Of a DNA stretch of 64,000 nt, positions 43,067 through 52,943 are shown in pieces. Below the pieces are notes generated by a model. It saw only the letters and a program-made list of their open reading frames with translations, had not been told where the DNA came from and made no database searches. The stretch is from Gaiellales bacterium (GTDB lineage Bacteria; Actinomycetota; Thermoleophilia; Gaiellales; JAICJC01), in the NCBI GenBank assembly GCA_036403155.1, contig DASWRM010000037.1:62001-126000 (forward strand). The letters run 5' to 3'. How positions within the stretch are numbered: position 1 is the stretch's first letter; each line of letters starts with the position of its first letter. Both the position numbers and the translations under genes were made by a program.

Positions 43067-44071
43067 GGCTGCCGTACTGGCGGTCGACGGGGGCAACTCG
43101 AAGCTGGACGCGGTGCTGCTGAGCCGCGGCGGGCGGGTGCTGGGCGCGGCGCGCGGCGGCGGCGCCAGCTTCTCCCCCGATGTCCACGAGCAGTCGTTCG
43201 CCGAGCTTGCCGCCACCGTCGGGCGCGCATGCCGGGCGGCCGGGATCACGCCGGGCACAGGGCCGATCGCCGACGTGTCGGTGCTGTGCCTGGCGGGCGC
43301 TGACCTGCCGGTGGACGACCGGCGGCTGATGAGGACTCTGCGCGCCCTGGGATGGGCCGAGCGGGTCGTGCTGCGCAACGACACGTTCGCCGTGCTCCGG
43401 GCGGGCACCGACCGCCCATGGGGCGTCGGCGTCGTCTGCGGGACCGGCCTGAACTGCTCGGCGGTCTCGCCGGCCGGCCGGATCGTCCGCTACGCGGCGA
43501 TCGGCGACATCTCCGGCGACGGCGGCGGCGGGGACTGGATGGGTCTGCAGGCGCTTCGTGCAGCGATCCGCGGGCGCGACCGGCGAGCAGCGCACACCGT
43601 GCTGGAACGCGACGTCCCGGCGTTCTTCGGCCTGTCATCGCCGAAGCAGGTGATGGAGGCGGTCTACCTGGGCTCGCTGGACCGCCACCGGCTGACCGAG
43701 CTGCCGCCCGTCGTGTTCAGAGCCTCGGCGGCCGGCGACCGCGCCGCGCAGGCGATCGTGGACGGCCTGGCCGAGGAGATCGTGGCGATGGTCGCCTCAG
43801 GGATGCGCCGGCTGCGCATGACGCAGACAGATGCCGACGTGGTGCTGGGCGGCGGCGTCGCGCGCAGCCGCGACCCCAGGCTGCTTGCGCACATCGAGGA
43901 GGGCGTTCGCGCCGTCGCGCCGGCCGCCAGGGTCGTGGTGCTGGACGCGCCGCCGGTGCTGGGCGCCGCATACCTCGGGCTTGACGAGATCGCCGCCCGG
44001 CGGCGAGCATACGGGGAGGTGCGCGGATCGATCACGCACGACCGCCTGACACCGCCAGGAAGGAAGAGGAC

Positions 44072-44075
<4 letters not shown>
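43059..44075 (+). CDS. BadF/BadG-type ATPase, second GlcNAc kinase-like protein
   Basis: 338 aa. VLAVDGGNSKLDAVLLSRGG, VGVVCGTGLNCSAVSPAG, GDISGDGGGGDWMGLQAL and VVLGGGVARSRDP are the actin-fold phosphate loops. It differs clearly from the kinase at 32.4 kb, so the island has two kinases, perhaps for two parts of a disaccharide. TTG start at 43059, inside the end of the deacetylase gene; the ATPase gene overlaps its stop by 4 nt. Confidence 0.8.
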
Positions 44076-45273
<1,198 letters not shown>

Positions 45274-45277
<4 letters not shown>

Positions 45278-46011
45278 GCGGGCTCCGCAGCGACCGCGCC
45301 GGACGCCGCCCCACGGGGCTCGGCATCGAACCGGTAGCCGACGCCGTAGTGGGTGTGGATGTAGCTGTACGTGCCCGAGCGCTGGTCGAGCTTCTCGCGG
45401 AGCTTGCGCACGCAGACGTCGACCGAGCGGTCGCGCGGGCGATAGGGCGTCCCCCAGACGCGCTGCTGGAGCTGGTCACGGGTCATCACGCGTCCCCGCT
45501 CGGCGGCGAGCGCGGCCAGCAGCCGGAACTCGGTCCGCGTCAGCTCCGCGTCGGTGCCGTCCAGGATGGCCCGGTGGAGGTCGGGGTCGATCACGAGCCC
45601 CGGCACCTCGACGCGGTCGCGGCCGGCGGCACCGCGTACCAGGCCGACCCGCCGGATTGCCGCCTGCACCCGTGCGACGAGCTCGTTCATCCCGAACGGC
45701 TTGGCGAGATAGTCGTCCCCTCCGATGCCGAGCGCGTGCACCTTGTCCTGCTCGGTGCCCCGTGCGCTCACCACGATCAGGGGGATGGCGACGCCATCGG
45801 CTCGAAGCGCCTCGATCATCCGCCAGCCGTCCATGCCGGGAAGCATCAGGTCGATGATGGCGGCGTCCGGCCGCTCGAAGCGCAGCTTCTTCATCGCGCG
45901 GTCGCCACGGTCCGACCACTCGACGTGCAGGCCCGCATGGCGCAGGTGCGTGGCCATGGCGTTCGCGATGACGACGTCGTCCTCGACGATCAACACGCGC
46001 GCACCGGTCAT
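45274..46011 (-). CDS. OmpR-family response regulator (orphan)
   Basis: 245 aa. Receiver domain: acidic pocket VLIVEDDVVIAN, phospho-acceptor AIIDLMLPGMDGW, VVSARGTEQDK and DDYLAKPFG. The winged helix ends VDVCVRKLREKLDQRSGTYS and YGVGYRFD. No histidine kinase is next to it. The ATG at 46009-46011 begins the family core; longer starts exist but would add an unusual extension. It stops in the CTAG shared with the MsmX-type gene. Confidence 0.9.
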
Positions 46012-46126
46012 GGCGGAGAGTGTCGCGGCGTGTGCGCCCATGCGGGGTCTCGCACCGGTGTCGAACGGGTGAAGAAGCGGTGAAGGGCCGCCGTGCAGCC
46101 GGCTGTGATCTACACTGGCCGCCGTC

Positions 46127-46330
46127 ATGGCGACCGTCACCAAGCGCGACATCGACGCCCTGTGGGGCCCGGCAACGCCACAGTTCGCCTACCAGATCGC
46201 GAACCGGATCCGCGACCTGATCCAGGATCTGCCCTCGCGGGACCCGGTTCGCCAGTACGGCATGGAGCGGCTGGCCGACCTCGACCGCCTGGCGCAGGGC
46301 ACCACGAAGGGCGCAGAGCGCGGGCACTGA
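46127..46330 (+). CDS. Small protein of unknown function
   Basis: 67 aa: TKRDIDALWGPATPQFAYQI, then a helix with basic and acidic residues and a tail TTKGAERGH. TACACT lies at 46111-46116, 10 nt before the ATG, a credible -10 with a very short leader. No known family. It is divergent from the orphan regulator. Confidence 0.5.
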   Translation: MATVTKRDIDALWGPATPQFAYQIANRIRDLIQDLPSRDPVRQYGMERLADLDRLAQGTTKGAERGH

Positions 46331-46360
46331 GGGCCCGGGCCTCCGCGCGGGGCACGGACG

Positions 46361-47275
46361 CTACGCGCGGCCGGCCAGGCCGCGAACGACGTCGCGGGCA
46401 ACGTAGCCGGCGATGCTCGGGTTCTCCTTCAGGCGCCGGAGCGAGTACCCGTACCAGGCCTCGCCGTACGGCGTGTAGATGCGCACGCGATGGCCGGCGG
46501 CGATCAGACGGTCGCGAAGCTGCTCCTTGACGCCGAGCAAGAGCTGGAACTCGTACCGGTCGGGCGTCAGGCGCCGCTGGTCGGCGATCCGCCGCGCCTC
46601 GCCCACGAGCGCATCGTCATGGGTCGCGACGGCGACGCGGCAGCCGAGATCGACGAGCTCCCGCAGCAGCGCGACGAAGTTCCGGTTGACAAGCGTGCGC
46701 TCGGTATAGGCGATCTCAGGCGGCTCGATGTAGATGCCCTTGACCAGGCGCACGCTGGGCATCAGCTCGGCGAGCGCGCGGACGTCGTCGAACGTCCGGC
46801 GCAGGTATGCCTGCAGCACGATGCCGACGTTGTCGTGCCCGCGCTCGCGGAGCGTGCGGTAGACCGCCAGCGTCGCGTCGGTGAGGCCGCTGTGCTCCAT
46901 GTCGATGCGGACGCGGTTGCCGTGCCCCGCGGCCACCTCGACCACGCGGGTCACCAGCTCCAGCGCGAGATCGGGGTCGAACTCGAGCCCGAGCGCCGAG
47001 AGCTTGACCGAGACGGTCGAGTCGAGCCGCTCGCGGGCGATCGCGTCGAGCACGGCGACGTACTCGTCCGCGGTGCGCAGCGCCTGCTCCCGCTCGTGGA
47101 TGAACTCGCCGAGGACGTCGACCGTCGCAACGGCGCCCGCGCGGTTCAGCGAGGCGACGGTGGCGAGAGCGTCGTCGAGCGTCTCACCGGCCATGTAGCG
47201 GTCGGCGAAGTGCCGCACCAGCGGCTTCGGCACGACGGGGAGCGAGGTGGCGATGAGGCGGTCGACGATACGCAC
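46361..47275 (-). CDS. putB: Proline dehydrogenase
   Basis: 304 aa, the size of stand-alone PRODH. VSVKLSALGLEFD, RIDMEHSGLTDATLAVY, VRLVKGIYIEPPEIAY, VAVATHDDALV and EFQLLLGVKEQLRDRL form the FAD-dependent TIM barrel, ending YGYSLRRLKENP. It oxidises proline to pyrroline-5-carboxylate. No P5C dehydrogenase is adjacent. GTG at 47273-47275, with TATGAT 11 nt upstream on the minus strand. Confidence 0.92.
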   Translation of the reverse strand: MRIVDRLIATSLPVVPKPLVRHFADRYMAGETLDDALATVASLNRAGAVATVDVLGEFIHEREQALRTADEYVAVLDAIARERLDSTVSVKLSALGLEFDPDLALELVTRVVEVAAGHGNRVRIDMEHSGLTDATLAVYRTLRERGHDNVGIVLQAYLRRTFDDVRALAELMPSVRLVKGIYIEPPEIAYTERTLVNRNFVALLRELVDLGCRVAVATHDDALVGEARRIADQRRLTPDRYEFQLLLGVKEQLRDRLIAAGHRVRIYTPYGEAWYGYSLRRLKENPSIAGYVARDVVRGLAGRA

Positions 47276-47287
47276 GGCCGCACCGAA

Positions 47288-47950
47288 TCATACGGCGCGC
47301 AGGCGCTCCAGCACATCGTCGGCGAGTGCCTCGATGGCGGCGGTGGAGGACGTCATCGCGTGCGAGAAGTTGGCGGGATCGCCCGCCGCGGCGGCGATCG
47401 ACAGCGCGCGCCAGGCGGCCTCCGCCTCCGGCGGCGGATCGCCCTCCGCCGGGTCGGTGAGAAGCTCTGCGAGATCGCCGTAGCCATTCAAGGCAACGGC
47501 CAGCCGGCCGCTGGCCGTTCCCAGCCGGTCGAGGTACTCGGGCGTCGCCACGCGCGGACCCTGTGCGGCCGCCGAGAGGGCGGCGAGGGCGTCGCGGACA
47601 TCGCCGGCGGCCCCCGCCTGCTGCGTGCGGCCGGCCCGCTCGAGCAGTTCCTGGACGGCGGCGAACTCCTCGTCCAGCCGGTCGGCATGGACGGCAACCG
47701 ACGCCTCCTCGGCATGCTCGGCGAGCGCCAGCATGACGACCGCGTCGCGGATCAGGCGGCGGTCGGCGAGCGGAGCGAACGACCCGTCGAGCGCGAGATA
47801 CGCGAGGTCGTCCGCGGCTCCCAGCGCAACGAGGTAGACACGGTCCGAGCGGCCGGGCTGCGCCGCCATCACCGCGGCCACGGGCTCGCCGTCCGAGGCG
47901 TGGGCAAGCGCGGCGTCGCGCGCGGCCTCGAGCTCCTGCTCGAGCGTCAC
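47288..47950 (-). CDS. Hypothetical protein coupled to a UbiA prenyltransferase
   Basis: 220 aa, soluble and helix-rich (LAAVQELLERAG-like repeats, DVRDALAALSAAAQ, LADDVLERLRAV at the end). No family recognised. GTG 47948-47950 overlaps the UbiA stop as GTGA, so it may assist or regulate quinone synthesis; this rests on context only. Confidence 0.6.
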   Translation of the reverse strand: MTLEQELEAARDAALAHASDGEPVAAVMAAQPGRSDRVYLVALGAADDLAYLALDGSFAPLADRRLIRDAVVMLALAEHAEEASVAVHADRLDEEFAAVQELLERAGRTQQAGAAGDVRDALAALSAAAQGPRVATPEYLDRLGTASGRLAVALNGYGDLAELLTDPAEGDPPPEAEAAWRALSIAAAAGDPANFSHAMTSSTAAIEALADDVLERLRAV

Positions 47951-48924
47951 GCGGCCGGCGTCTCCGCGGGCTGGACGGCGAGGCGCATCTCGAGAGCGAC
48001 GAGCGCCGCGGCGGCGAGCGCCGACCAGGCGAGCGCGGGGACGATCAGCGCGGCCGAGACGAGGGCGCCGGCGATGCCGAAGAAGATGACGGCGAGCTCG
48101 CTGGTGGTCACCGACGAGACGTCGGACGGGCGGCAGCGAAGGTGGCAGGCGAGGCCGGCGGCGTAGGCGGCGACCAGCGGCAGCAGCTGGGCGTGGACCA
48201 GCGCGGCGCATGTGGCGGCAACGAGGGCAAGGGCGCTCCACCCGACGGCGTAGCGGTGGCCGCGGACGAGGCCGAGGCGGACGATCGTGGTTGTCTTTGC
48301 AGGCGACGCCGAGCGGTCGGCGTCGTGGTCGAGGTAGTGGTGCATCATCAGCATGCCGACGGCGTAGGCGGCGACGGCGAGCCCGGCCAGGGCCAGCGAG
48401 GGAGTGATACGCGCGCCCTGGAGCACGGCGGCGCCGGTGACGCAGAGCCACAGGCAGGTGCAGGCGATCGCCTCGCCGGCGAAGGGGCGGTAGGCGGCGC
48501 GGATGGGCGGCTGGGTGTAGATGACAGCGCCGGCCACGCCGGCGAGGCCGAAGGGCAGCATCACCAGGCCGCGGGACGCGACGAGGGCGAGGCCGATCAC
48601 GGTCGTCAGCCCGAAGGCGGCGGCGAAGAGCAGGCGCAGGGCGCGCTGGGTGAGCAGGCCGGCGACGAGCACCTTGCTGCCGCCGGAGATGACCCGGGGG
48701 GAGGCGTGGCGGTCGGTGCCGGAGCGCCAGTCCTCGAGCTCGTTGACGGTGTGGGCGAGGACGCCCTGGATGAGGACGCCGAGCGCGACGGCGCCCAGGT
48801 AGTACCAGCCGCGCACCTGGTCGCCGGCGCCGAGCGCGGTGCCGAGGGTGATCGCCGAGAAGCTCCACAGCAGCACCGGGATGACCCGCACCTCGAGCCA
48901 CAGGCCTCGTAGCAGAGGGCTCAT
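47947..48924 (-). CDS. UbiA-family prenyltransferase (MenA-like)
   Basis: 325 aa with about nine helices. The first Asp-rich motif reads HTVNELEDWRSGTDR (N-x3-D-x5-D) and the second MMHHYLDHDADRSASP, both needed to bind prenyl diphosphate and Mg2+. MenA-type enzymes attach the polyprenyl tail to 1,4-dihydroxy-2-naphthoate in menaquinone synthesis, plausible here, but no other men gene is near. TATCGT lies 8 nt before the ATG. Confidence 0.82.
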   Translation of the reverse strand: MSPLLRGLWLEVRVIPVLLWSFSAITLGTALGAGDQVRGWYYLGAVALGVLIQGVLAHTVNELEDWRSGTDRHASPRVISGGSKVLVAGLLTQRALRLLFAAAFGLTTVIGLALVASRGLVMLPFGLAGVAGAVIYTQPPIRAAYRPFAGEAIACTCLWLCVTGAAVLQGARITPSLALAGLAVAAYAVGMLMMHHYLDHDADRSASPAKTTTIVRLGLVRGHRYAVGWSALALVAATCAALVHAQLLPLVAAYAAGLACHLRCRPSDVSSVTTSELAVIFFGIAGALVSAALIVPALAWSALAAAALVALEMRLAVQPAETPAA

Positions 48925-49039
48925 GGAAGGCCACGATACCAGCGTGATCGGGACGTTCTCCCGTCCGGCGCGACCATGAACGGACCCAGGGAATCTGTCG
49001 AGCCGATCAGCCGCGGCCTCGTGACGGACCGGGCCGCGT

Positions 49040-50221
49040 CTAGTTGAACGGTACGGTGACAGGCCCGGGAAGGCGTCGGTAGATCGCGAAGAAGTCGCGG
49101 TCGTCGGGAACGAGGTATCGGGTCGACGGTTGCTGGTAGTTCGGCACGATCTTGACCGGGTCGAGTGCTCCCTGGTGTGCGTAGGTGATCAGGGTCGGCC
49201 ACTCGGGGTTGATGTCGAGCTCCATCGCGCGTACGGCGCCCGCGCGCTGCAGGATCTTTGCGAGCGTTGTGACGGTCTGGTAGTCGGCGGCGGCATAGAT
49301 CAGGTTGCCGTGCCGGTCGATCCCTGCCCCGGTGCGCCATACACGGACAGCGTTGCCCAGGGTGTAGCCCCATTGCGTGCTGTCGTTGAGAGCGGGGCTG
49401 AGGCGGCCGTGGTCGACGATGAGCGGCAGGCTCTGGCGCGCGAATGCCACCTGCGGGCCGGCAACCGTACCGCCCGTCCAGCGCTTGACGTCGACTCGCC
49501 CGTCGCTGTAGGCGACGAGGGTGGCCAGGCCTCGCTTGAGCGGCTCATACGACGTCCCGCCGATTGACGATCCGTTGTTGCCGTCGCTGTAGATGAACCC
49601 GCCGTTGAATGTCGCCAGGAGACGCCAGCGCTGGTCGTTGGGCACCGACATCGGGCCGCGCACGGGTGCGTGCGGTGGCTCGTAGCGGCCCGGATACCAC
49701 GCGACGGACGTGCGCGTGTGGTCGAACCAGGCAACGTAGGCCACTATGCGTGGATAGAGGGTCTCTGTACGGAACGTCGTCAGCAGCACCGGCGGGTGGC
49801 CCCGCACCCTCGGACCGGTGCCCCTCCATACTCCTTCGCCGGGTAGTGGATGGGCGAAGACGGGCGTGATCCGTGGCGGCGCGTACGCCGGCTGCTGCTT
49901 CCCGGCCGGCTTGGTGGAGGGGGTGCCGACCCCCACGCTGGGAAGGCTCGTCAGCCGTGGGCCGCCCGGGTCCGGCGCCTTCCAGCTGTAGTAGTAATGC
50001 TCCACCTGATCGACCAGCCAGTTGCCATGGTGCGCTCTCAGCCACTCGACGCTGCGGGGCCAGAGCGGCAGGCTCGACGGCTCCATCATGGTGGTCGCGT
50101 AGGAGTACGCCACGGGTGCCAACAGCATCAGCAGTGCCAGCGCCGCGACGGTACGCACGCGCCACCGGCGTCCTCTGCGGCGGTGCTGCCGCGGACGGGA
50201 GCCGGTCGGCTCCGGTCTCAT
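49040..50221 (-). CDS. Membrane-anchored phosphodiester glycosidase-like (NAGPA/DUF2233) protein
   Basis: 393 aa. A basic N-terminus and one membrane helix (about 23-43) are followed by a linker and an extracellular domain. LLATFNGGFIYSDGNNGSSI, PLIVDHGRL, RTGAGIDRHGNLIYAAAD and RAMELDINPEW follow the NAGPA order, the last replacing the usual LDGGGS, so activity is uncertain. NAGPA-type enzymes remove GlcNAc from phosphodiesters, e.g. in wall polymers. ATG at 50219-50221. Confidence 0.75.
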   Translation of the reverse strand: MRPEPTGSRPRQHRRRGRRWRVRTVAALALLMLLAPVAYSYATTMMEPSSLPLWPRSVEWLRAHHGNWLVDQVEHYYYSWKAPDPGGPRLTSLPSVGVGTPSTKPAGKQQPAYAPPRITPVFAHPLPGEGVWRGTGPRVRGHPPVLLTTFRTETLYPRIVAYVAWFDHTRTSVAWYPGRYEPPHAPVRGPMSVPNDQRWRLLATFNGGFIYSDGNNGSSIGGTSYEPLKRGLATLVAYSDGRVDVKRWTGGTVAGPQVAFARQSLPLIVDHGRLSPALNDSTQWGYTLGNAVRVWRTGAGIDRHGNLIYAAADYQTVTTLAKILQRAGAVRAMELDINPEWPTLITYAHQGALDPVKIVPNYQQPSTRYLVPDDRDFFAIYRRLPGPVTVPFN

Positions 50222-50334
50222 CGCGCGATCCTCATGCGCGGCTCGCTCACGAGGCGGGAGACTCGCTCGTGAATGTCAGAGCACGCATGGGGACTCCTGT
50301 GAGTTGCCTGCGAACTGGCACCGCGTGTGGGGCG

Positions 50335-51630
50335 CTACGCCGGCCGGAAGCGCACGACCGCCGCCGTACCGCCGCCGGGGGCGTCCTCGAGGCGGATGCC
50401 TGCATGGTGCTGCTCGGCGATCGACCCGGCGATCGCAAGGCCAAGGCCGCTCCCGCCAACCCCGCGGGAAGCCGATCCGCGATAGAACCGGTCGAACGCG
50501 TGCGCCCGGTCCTCATCGCTGAATCCAGCGCCGTGGTCGCGGACCTCCAGCCTGGCGCCGTCCGGCGAATCTGCGACAGAGATGGATACGGGCTGATCGG
50601 CTGAGCTGTACTTGATCGCATTGTCGAGGAGGATGCGCACGAGCTCTCCCAGCCGGCGAGGCTCGCCGTCGACCGTGGCCTCGCTCAGCTGAGCGTCGAC
50701 TCGCCGCCCGGGGTGCGCCGCCTGAAGCTCGGCGCAGGCCTCGCCGGCGATCCGGTCCAGGCGCTGTGGCCGCAGCGGGTCGCCCCCTCCCCCGGCGCCC
50801 GCGGCGAGAGTCAGCAGCTCGCTCAGCGTGCGGGCCAGCCGAGCACTGGTCTGGGCCACGATCAGGGCCGATTCGCGCGCTTGCTCGAGATCCCCGCGTT
50901 GCGCCGCGCGGTCGACGATGCGTGCATGACCTTGCAGCGCGGTGACCGGTGTCCGCAGCTCGTGAGATGCGTCGGCGATGAACCGCTGCTGCTCCTCGGT
51001 TGCCCGCTGGGCCCGTGCCAGCAGGCGGTTGAACGCTGCCGCCAGACGACCCAGCTCATCGGGCCGGCCCTCGCCGATGCGGCGGTCGAGCTCATCGCCG
51101 GGGATGGCGTCCACCTGGCGCCGCATCCGGTCGACCGGCTCCAGCACGCGCCGTGCAAGGAGCGCACCGGCCAGCGCCGACGCCGCCACCATGGCAAGCC
51201 CGACGGCGATCAGCGTCGACAACAGCGTGGAGAGGCTGGAGTCGAGGGTCGGGTTCGCCAGCAGGACGATCGCACTGCCGCCGTGGCGGCGAGGGGCGCG
51301 CGCCGCGGTCGAACCGCCGGGCGCATTCGCGATGGCCCTGTTGACGTCGGACAGCCTCGCTGTGCGAGGCCCGGCCGCATGGTTCTGCGCCACCACGGCA
51401 CCGGATCCGTTCGTCAGCCAGACGCGCGCGCCCGGCCCGGCGATCCGGTCGAGTGAGATCTCGTGGATATCCTCGAGCGAGGCCGCCGTCCGCGCGAGCG
51501 TTACCGCGTCACCGCGAGCGGTCGACCGCAGGCTGGAGCGCACCACCACATAGGTGATGGAGCAGGTGGCGATGACGAGCATCGTGACGGCAGCCGCGAA
51601 CAGCAAGGCCAGGCGGGTGCGAACCGTCAT
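50335..51630 (-). CDS. Sensor histidine kinase
   Basis: 431 aa. Two membrane helices (about 8-30 and 138-160) flank a short extracellular sensor of about 105 residues. HAMP follows, then H-box DASHELRTPVTALQG, N-box ILLDNAIKYSS, G1 VRDHGAGFSDEDRAH and G2 GVGGSGLGLAIA. The ATG overlaps the stop of the response regulator (ATGA), giving one RR-HK operon. Divergence from the ApbE redox operon suggests it controls that operon (inference). Confidence 0.92.
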   Translation of the reverse strand: MTVRTRLALLFAAAVTMLVIATCSITYVVVRSSLRSTARGDAVTLARTAASLEDIHEISLDRIAGPGARVWLTNGSGAVVAQNHAAGPRTARLSDVNRAIANAPGGSTAARAPRRHGGSAIVLLANPTLDSSLSTLLSTLIAVGLAMVAASALAGALLARRVLEPVDRMRRQVDAIPGDELDRRIGEGRPDELGRLAAAFNRLLARAQRATEEQQRFIADASHELRTPVTALQGHARIVDRAAQRGDLEQARESALIVAQTSARLARTLSELLTLAAGAGGGGDPLRPQRLDRIAGEACAELQAAHPGRRVDAQLSEATVDGEPRRLGELVRILLDNAIKYSSADQPVSISVADSPDGARLEVRDHGAGFSDEDRAHAFDRFYRGSASRGVGGSGLGLAIAGSIAEQHHAGIRLEDAPGGGTAAVVRFRPA

Positions 51631-52307
51631 GGCTTGACGGTGTAGCCGACCCCGCGCACGGTGCGGATCGGGGGATCGTCCGTGCCGGCTCCGAGCTTTC
51701 GCCGCAGTGTGGAGATGAAGTAGTCGATCACCTTCGAGTCGCCCAGGTAGCTGTAGCCCCAGACGCCTTCATAGATCTGCTCGCGGGTGAACACGCGGCC
51801 CGGGGCGTGCATCAGGAACGCCAGCAGGTCGAACTCCCGCGCGGTCAGGTCGAGCTCGCGACCGCCGAAGCTGGCCTCCCGCGTGTCGGGGTCGAGGCGC
51901 AGGCCGCCCGTCTCGAGCTCCGGCCCGTCGTCTCCCGCGCGGCGATGGAGCGCCCGCAGGCGCGCCAGCAGCTCCTCGATCGCGAAGGGTTTCGCCAGAT
52001 AGTCGTCGGCCCCCGCATCCAGCCCGATCACCCGGTCGCCTACACGATCGAGCGCCGTCAACATCAGGATCGGCATCGAGCGCCCGGAGCGGCGCGCCGC
52101 CCGGCAGACGCTGAGGCCGTCCGTGTCAGGGAGGCGTACATCGAGGATGACCGCGTCGGGCTGCTGCCGCTCGAGCGCAGCCAGGCCCTCCTGTCCCGTG
52201 CCCGCGACCTCGACCCGGTAGCCGGCCTCGAGCAGCTCCACCTCGAGCAGGCGCGCGATCGCCGGGTCGTCCTCGATCACAAGCAATCGCTGAGAGCCCT
52301 CGGCCAT
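51627..52307 (-). CDS. OmpR-family response regulator
   Basis: 226 aa. LLVIEDDPAIARLLE, phospho-acceptor VILDVRLPDTDGLS, LTALDRVGDRV and DDYLAKPFAIEE form the receiver; the winged helix has PGRVFTREQIYEGVWGYSY and VIDYFISTLRRKLG. ATG 52305-52307 lies 6 nt after TATGGT on the minus strand, so the mRNA is probably leaderless. It pairs with the overlapping histidine kinase. Confidence 0.93.
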   Translation of the reverse strand: MAEGSQRLLVIEDDPAIARLLEVELLEAGYRVEVAGTGQEGLAALERQQPDAVILDVRLPDTDGLSVCRAARRSGRSMPILMLTALDRVGDRVIGLDAGADDYLAKPFAIEELLARLRALHRRAGDDGPELETGGLRLDPDTREASFGGRELDLTAREFDLLAFLMHAPGRVFTREQIYEGVWGYSYLGDSKVIDYFISTLRRKLGAGTDDPPIRTVRGVGYTVKP

Positions 52308-52319
52308 GGGTCAACCATA
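52305..52319 (-). promoter_or_regulatory. -10 box of a leaderless promoter for the RR-HK operon
   Basis: On the minus strand TATGGT (52314-52319), 6 nt, then ATG 52305-52307. Confidence 0.5.
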
Positions 52320-52369
52320 GCCACGCGGGTCGGCCCTATCCGAATCCTTACCGAAGCCACGAACACTCC

Positions 52370-52426
52370 TCAACCGGCGCGCAGCTTCCCCCAAACCGAA
52401 CTGCCTACCGTGGGCTCATCAACCGG
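52370..52426. promoter_or_regulatory. Control region of the ApbE redox operon
   Basis: TACCGT at 52406-52411 is a possible -10 box, about 30 nt ahead of the first gene. TCAACCGG occurs twice in direct orientation (52370-52377 and 52419-52426), flanking it. These might be half-sites for the divergent response regulator; evidence is thin. Confidence 0.3.
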
Positions 52427-52440
52427 AAAGGACACCACCG

Positions 52441-52635
52441 ATGCTCACCCAGAAGCGTCACATACTCACCGTCGCCGCCATCGTCACCACGCTCACCATG
52501 GCGAGCGGTGTCGGCGCGGTCGCATTCCAGGCGGACCATGGCCCCGCGCAGATCGCGCATGGCTCGCAGGTCGTCACCACCGTCACGACTCCGGCGCCGA
52601 CGTACGTCGACGACATCGGCGGAGGGGATCGGTGA
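52441..52635 (+). CDS. Small exported protein, first gene of the ApbE redox operon
   Basis: 64 aa. MLTQKRHI then a hydrophobic run (TVAAIVTTLTMASGVGAVAF) make a signal anchor; the short exported part is rich in His, Gln, Thr and Val and ends YVDDIGGGDR. GGAAAGGA lies 8 nt before the ATG. No family known. It may be an accessory or target protein of the redox system. Confidence 0.55.
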   Translation: MLTQKRHILTVAAIVTTLTMASGVGAVAFQADHGPAQIAHGSQVVTTVTTPAPTYVDDIGGGDR

Positions 52636-52943
52636 TGATGCAGCGCATCTGGGCGGCGATCGCCGCGACCTGGGCCGTCATCGCGATCTTCGCGGTGCTG
52701 GCCTTCTCACACCGCGCCCCCGCTCCCTCGGGCGGAGCCGTCGTGCTGACGCGAAGCCCCAGCGGGAAGCTCGTCCCGGCCTCCCCGTCAACCGGTGCTT
52801 CGCACGCCACCACCGGGAGCTCGGGCGTTGCCACCGGGGCCGGCGTAGGCCAGACCGCGACCTATGTCAGAACCGCCTCCGGCGCCTACGTGCCGGTCTC
52901 ATCCGCCCCGACCACCGCAGCTGCGGTCACAAGGAGTTCCTGA
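52635..52943 (+). CDS. Small exported Ser/Thr-rich protein with an internal duplication
   Basis: 102 aa. A signal anchor (WAAIAATWAVIAIFAVLAF) is followed by an extracellular, low-complexity part containing two related blocks: LTRSPSGKLVPASPS and YVRTASGAYVPVSSA. The linker STGASHATTGSS resembles the small residues around flavinylated Thr sites but lacks the usual Asp. ATG 52635 overlaps the previous stop; GGAGGGG 7 nt upstream supports it. It may be a redox or flavin-carrying partner of ApbE, unproven. Confidence 0.5.
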   Translation: MMQRIWAAIAATWAVIAIFAVLAFSHRAPAPSGGAVVLTRSPSGKLVPASPSTGASHATTGSSGVATGAGVGQTATYVRTASGAYVPVSSAPTTAAAVTRSS

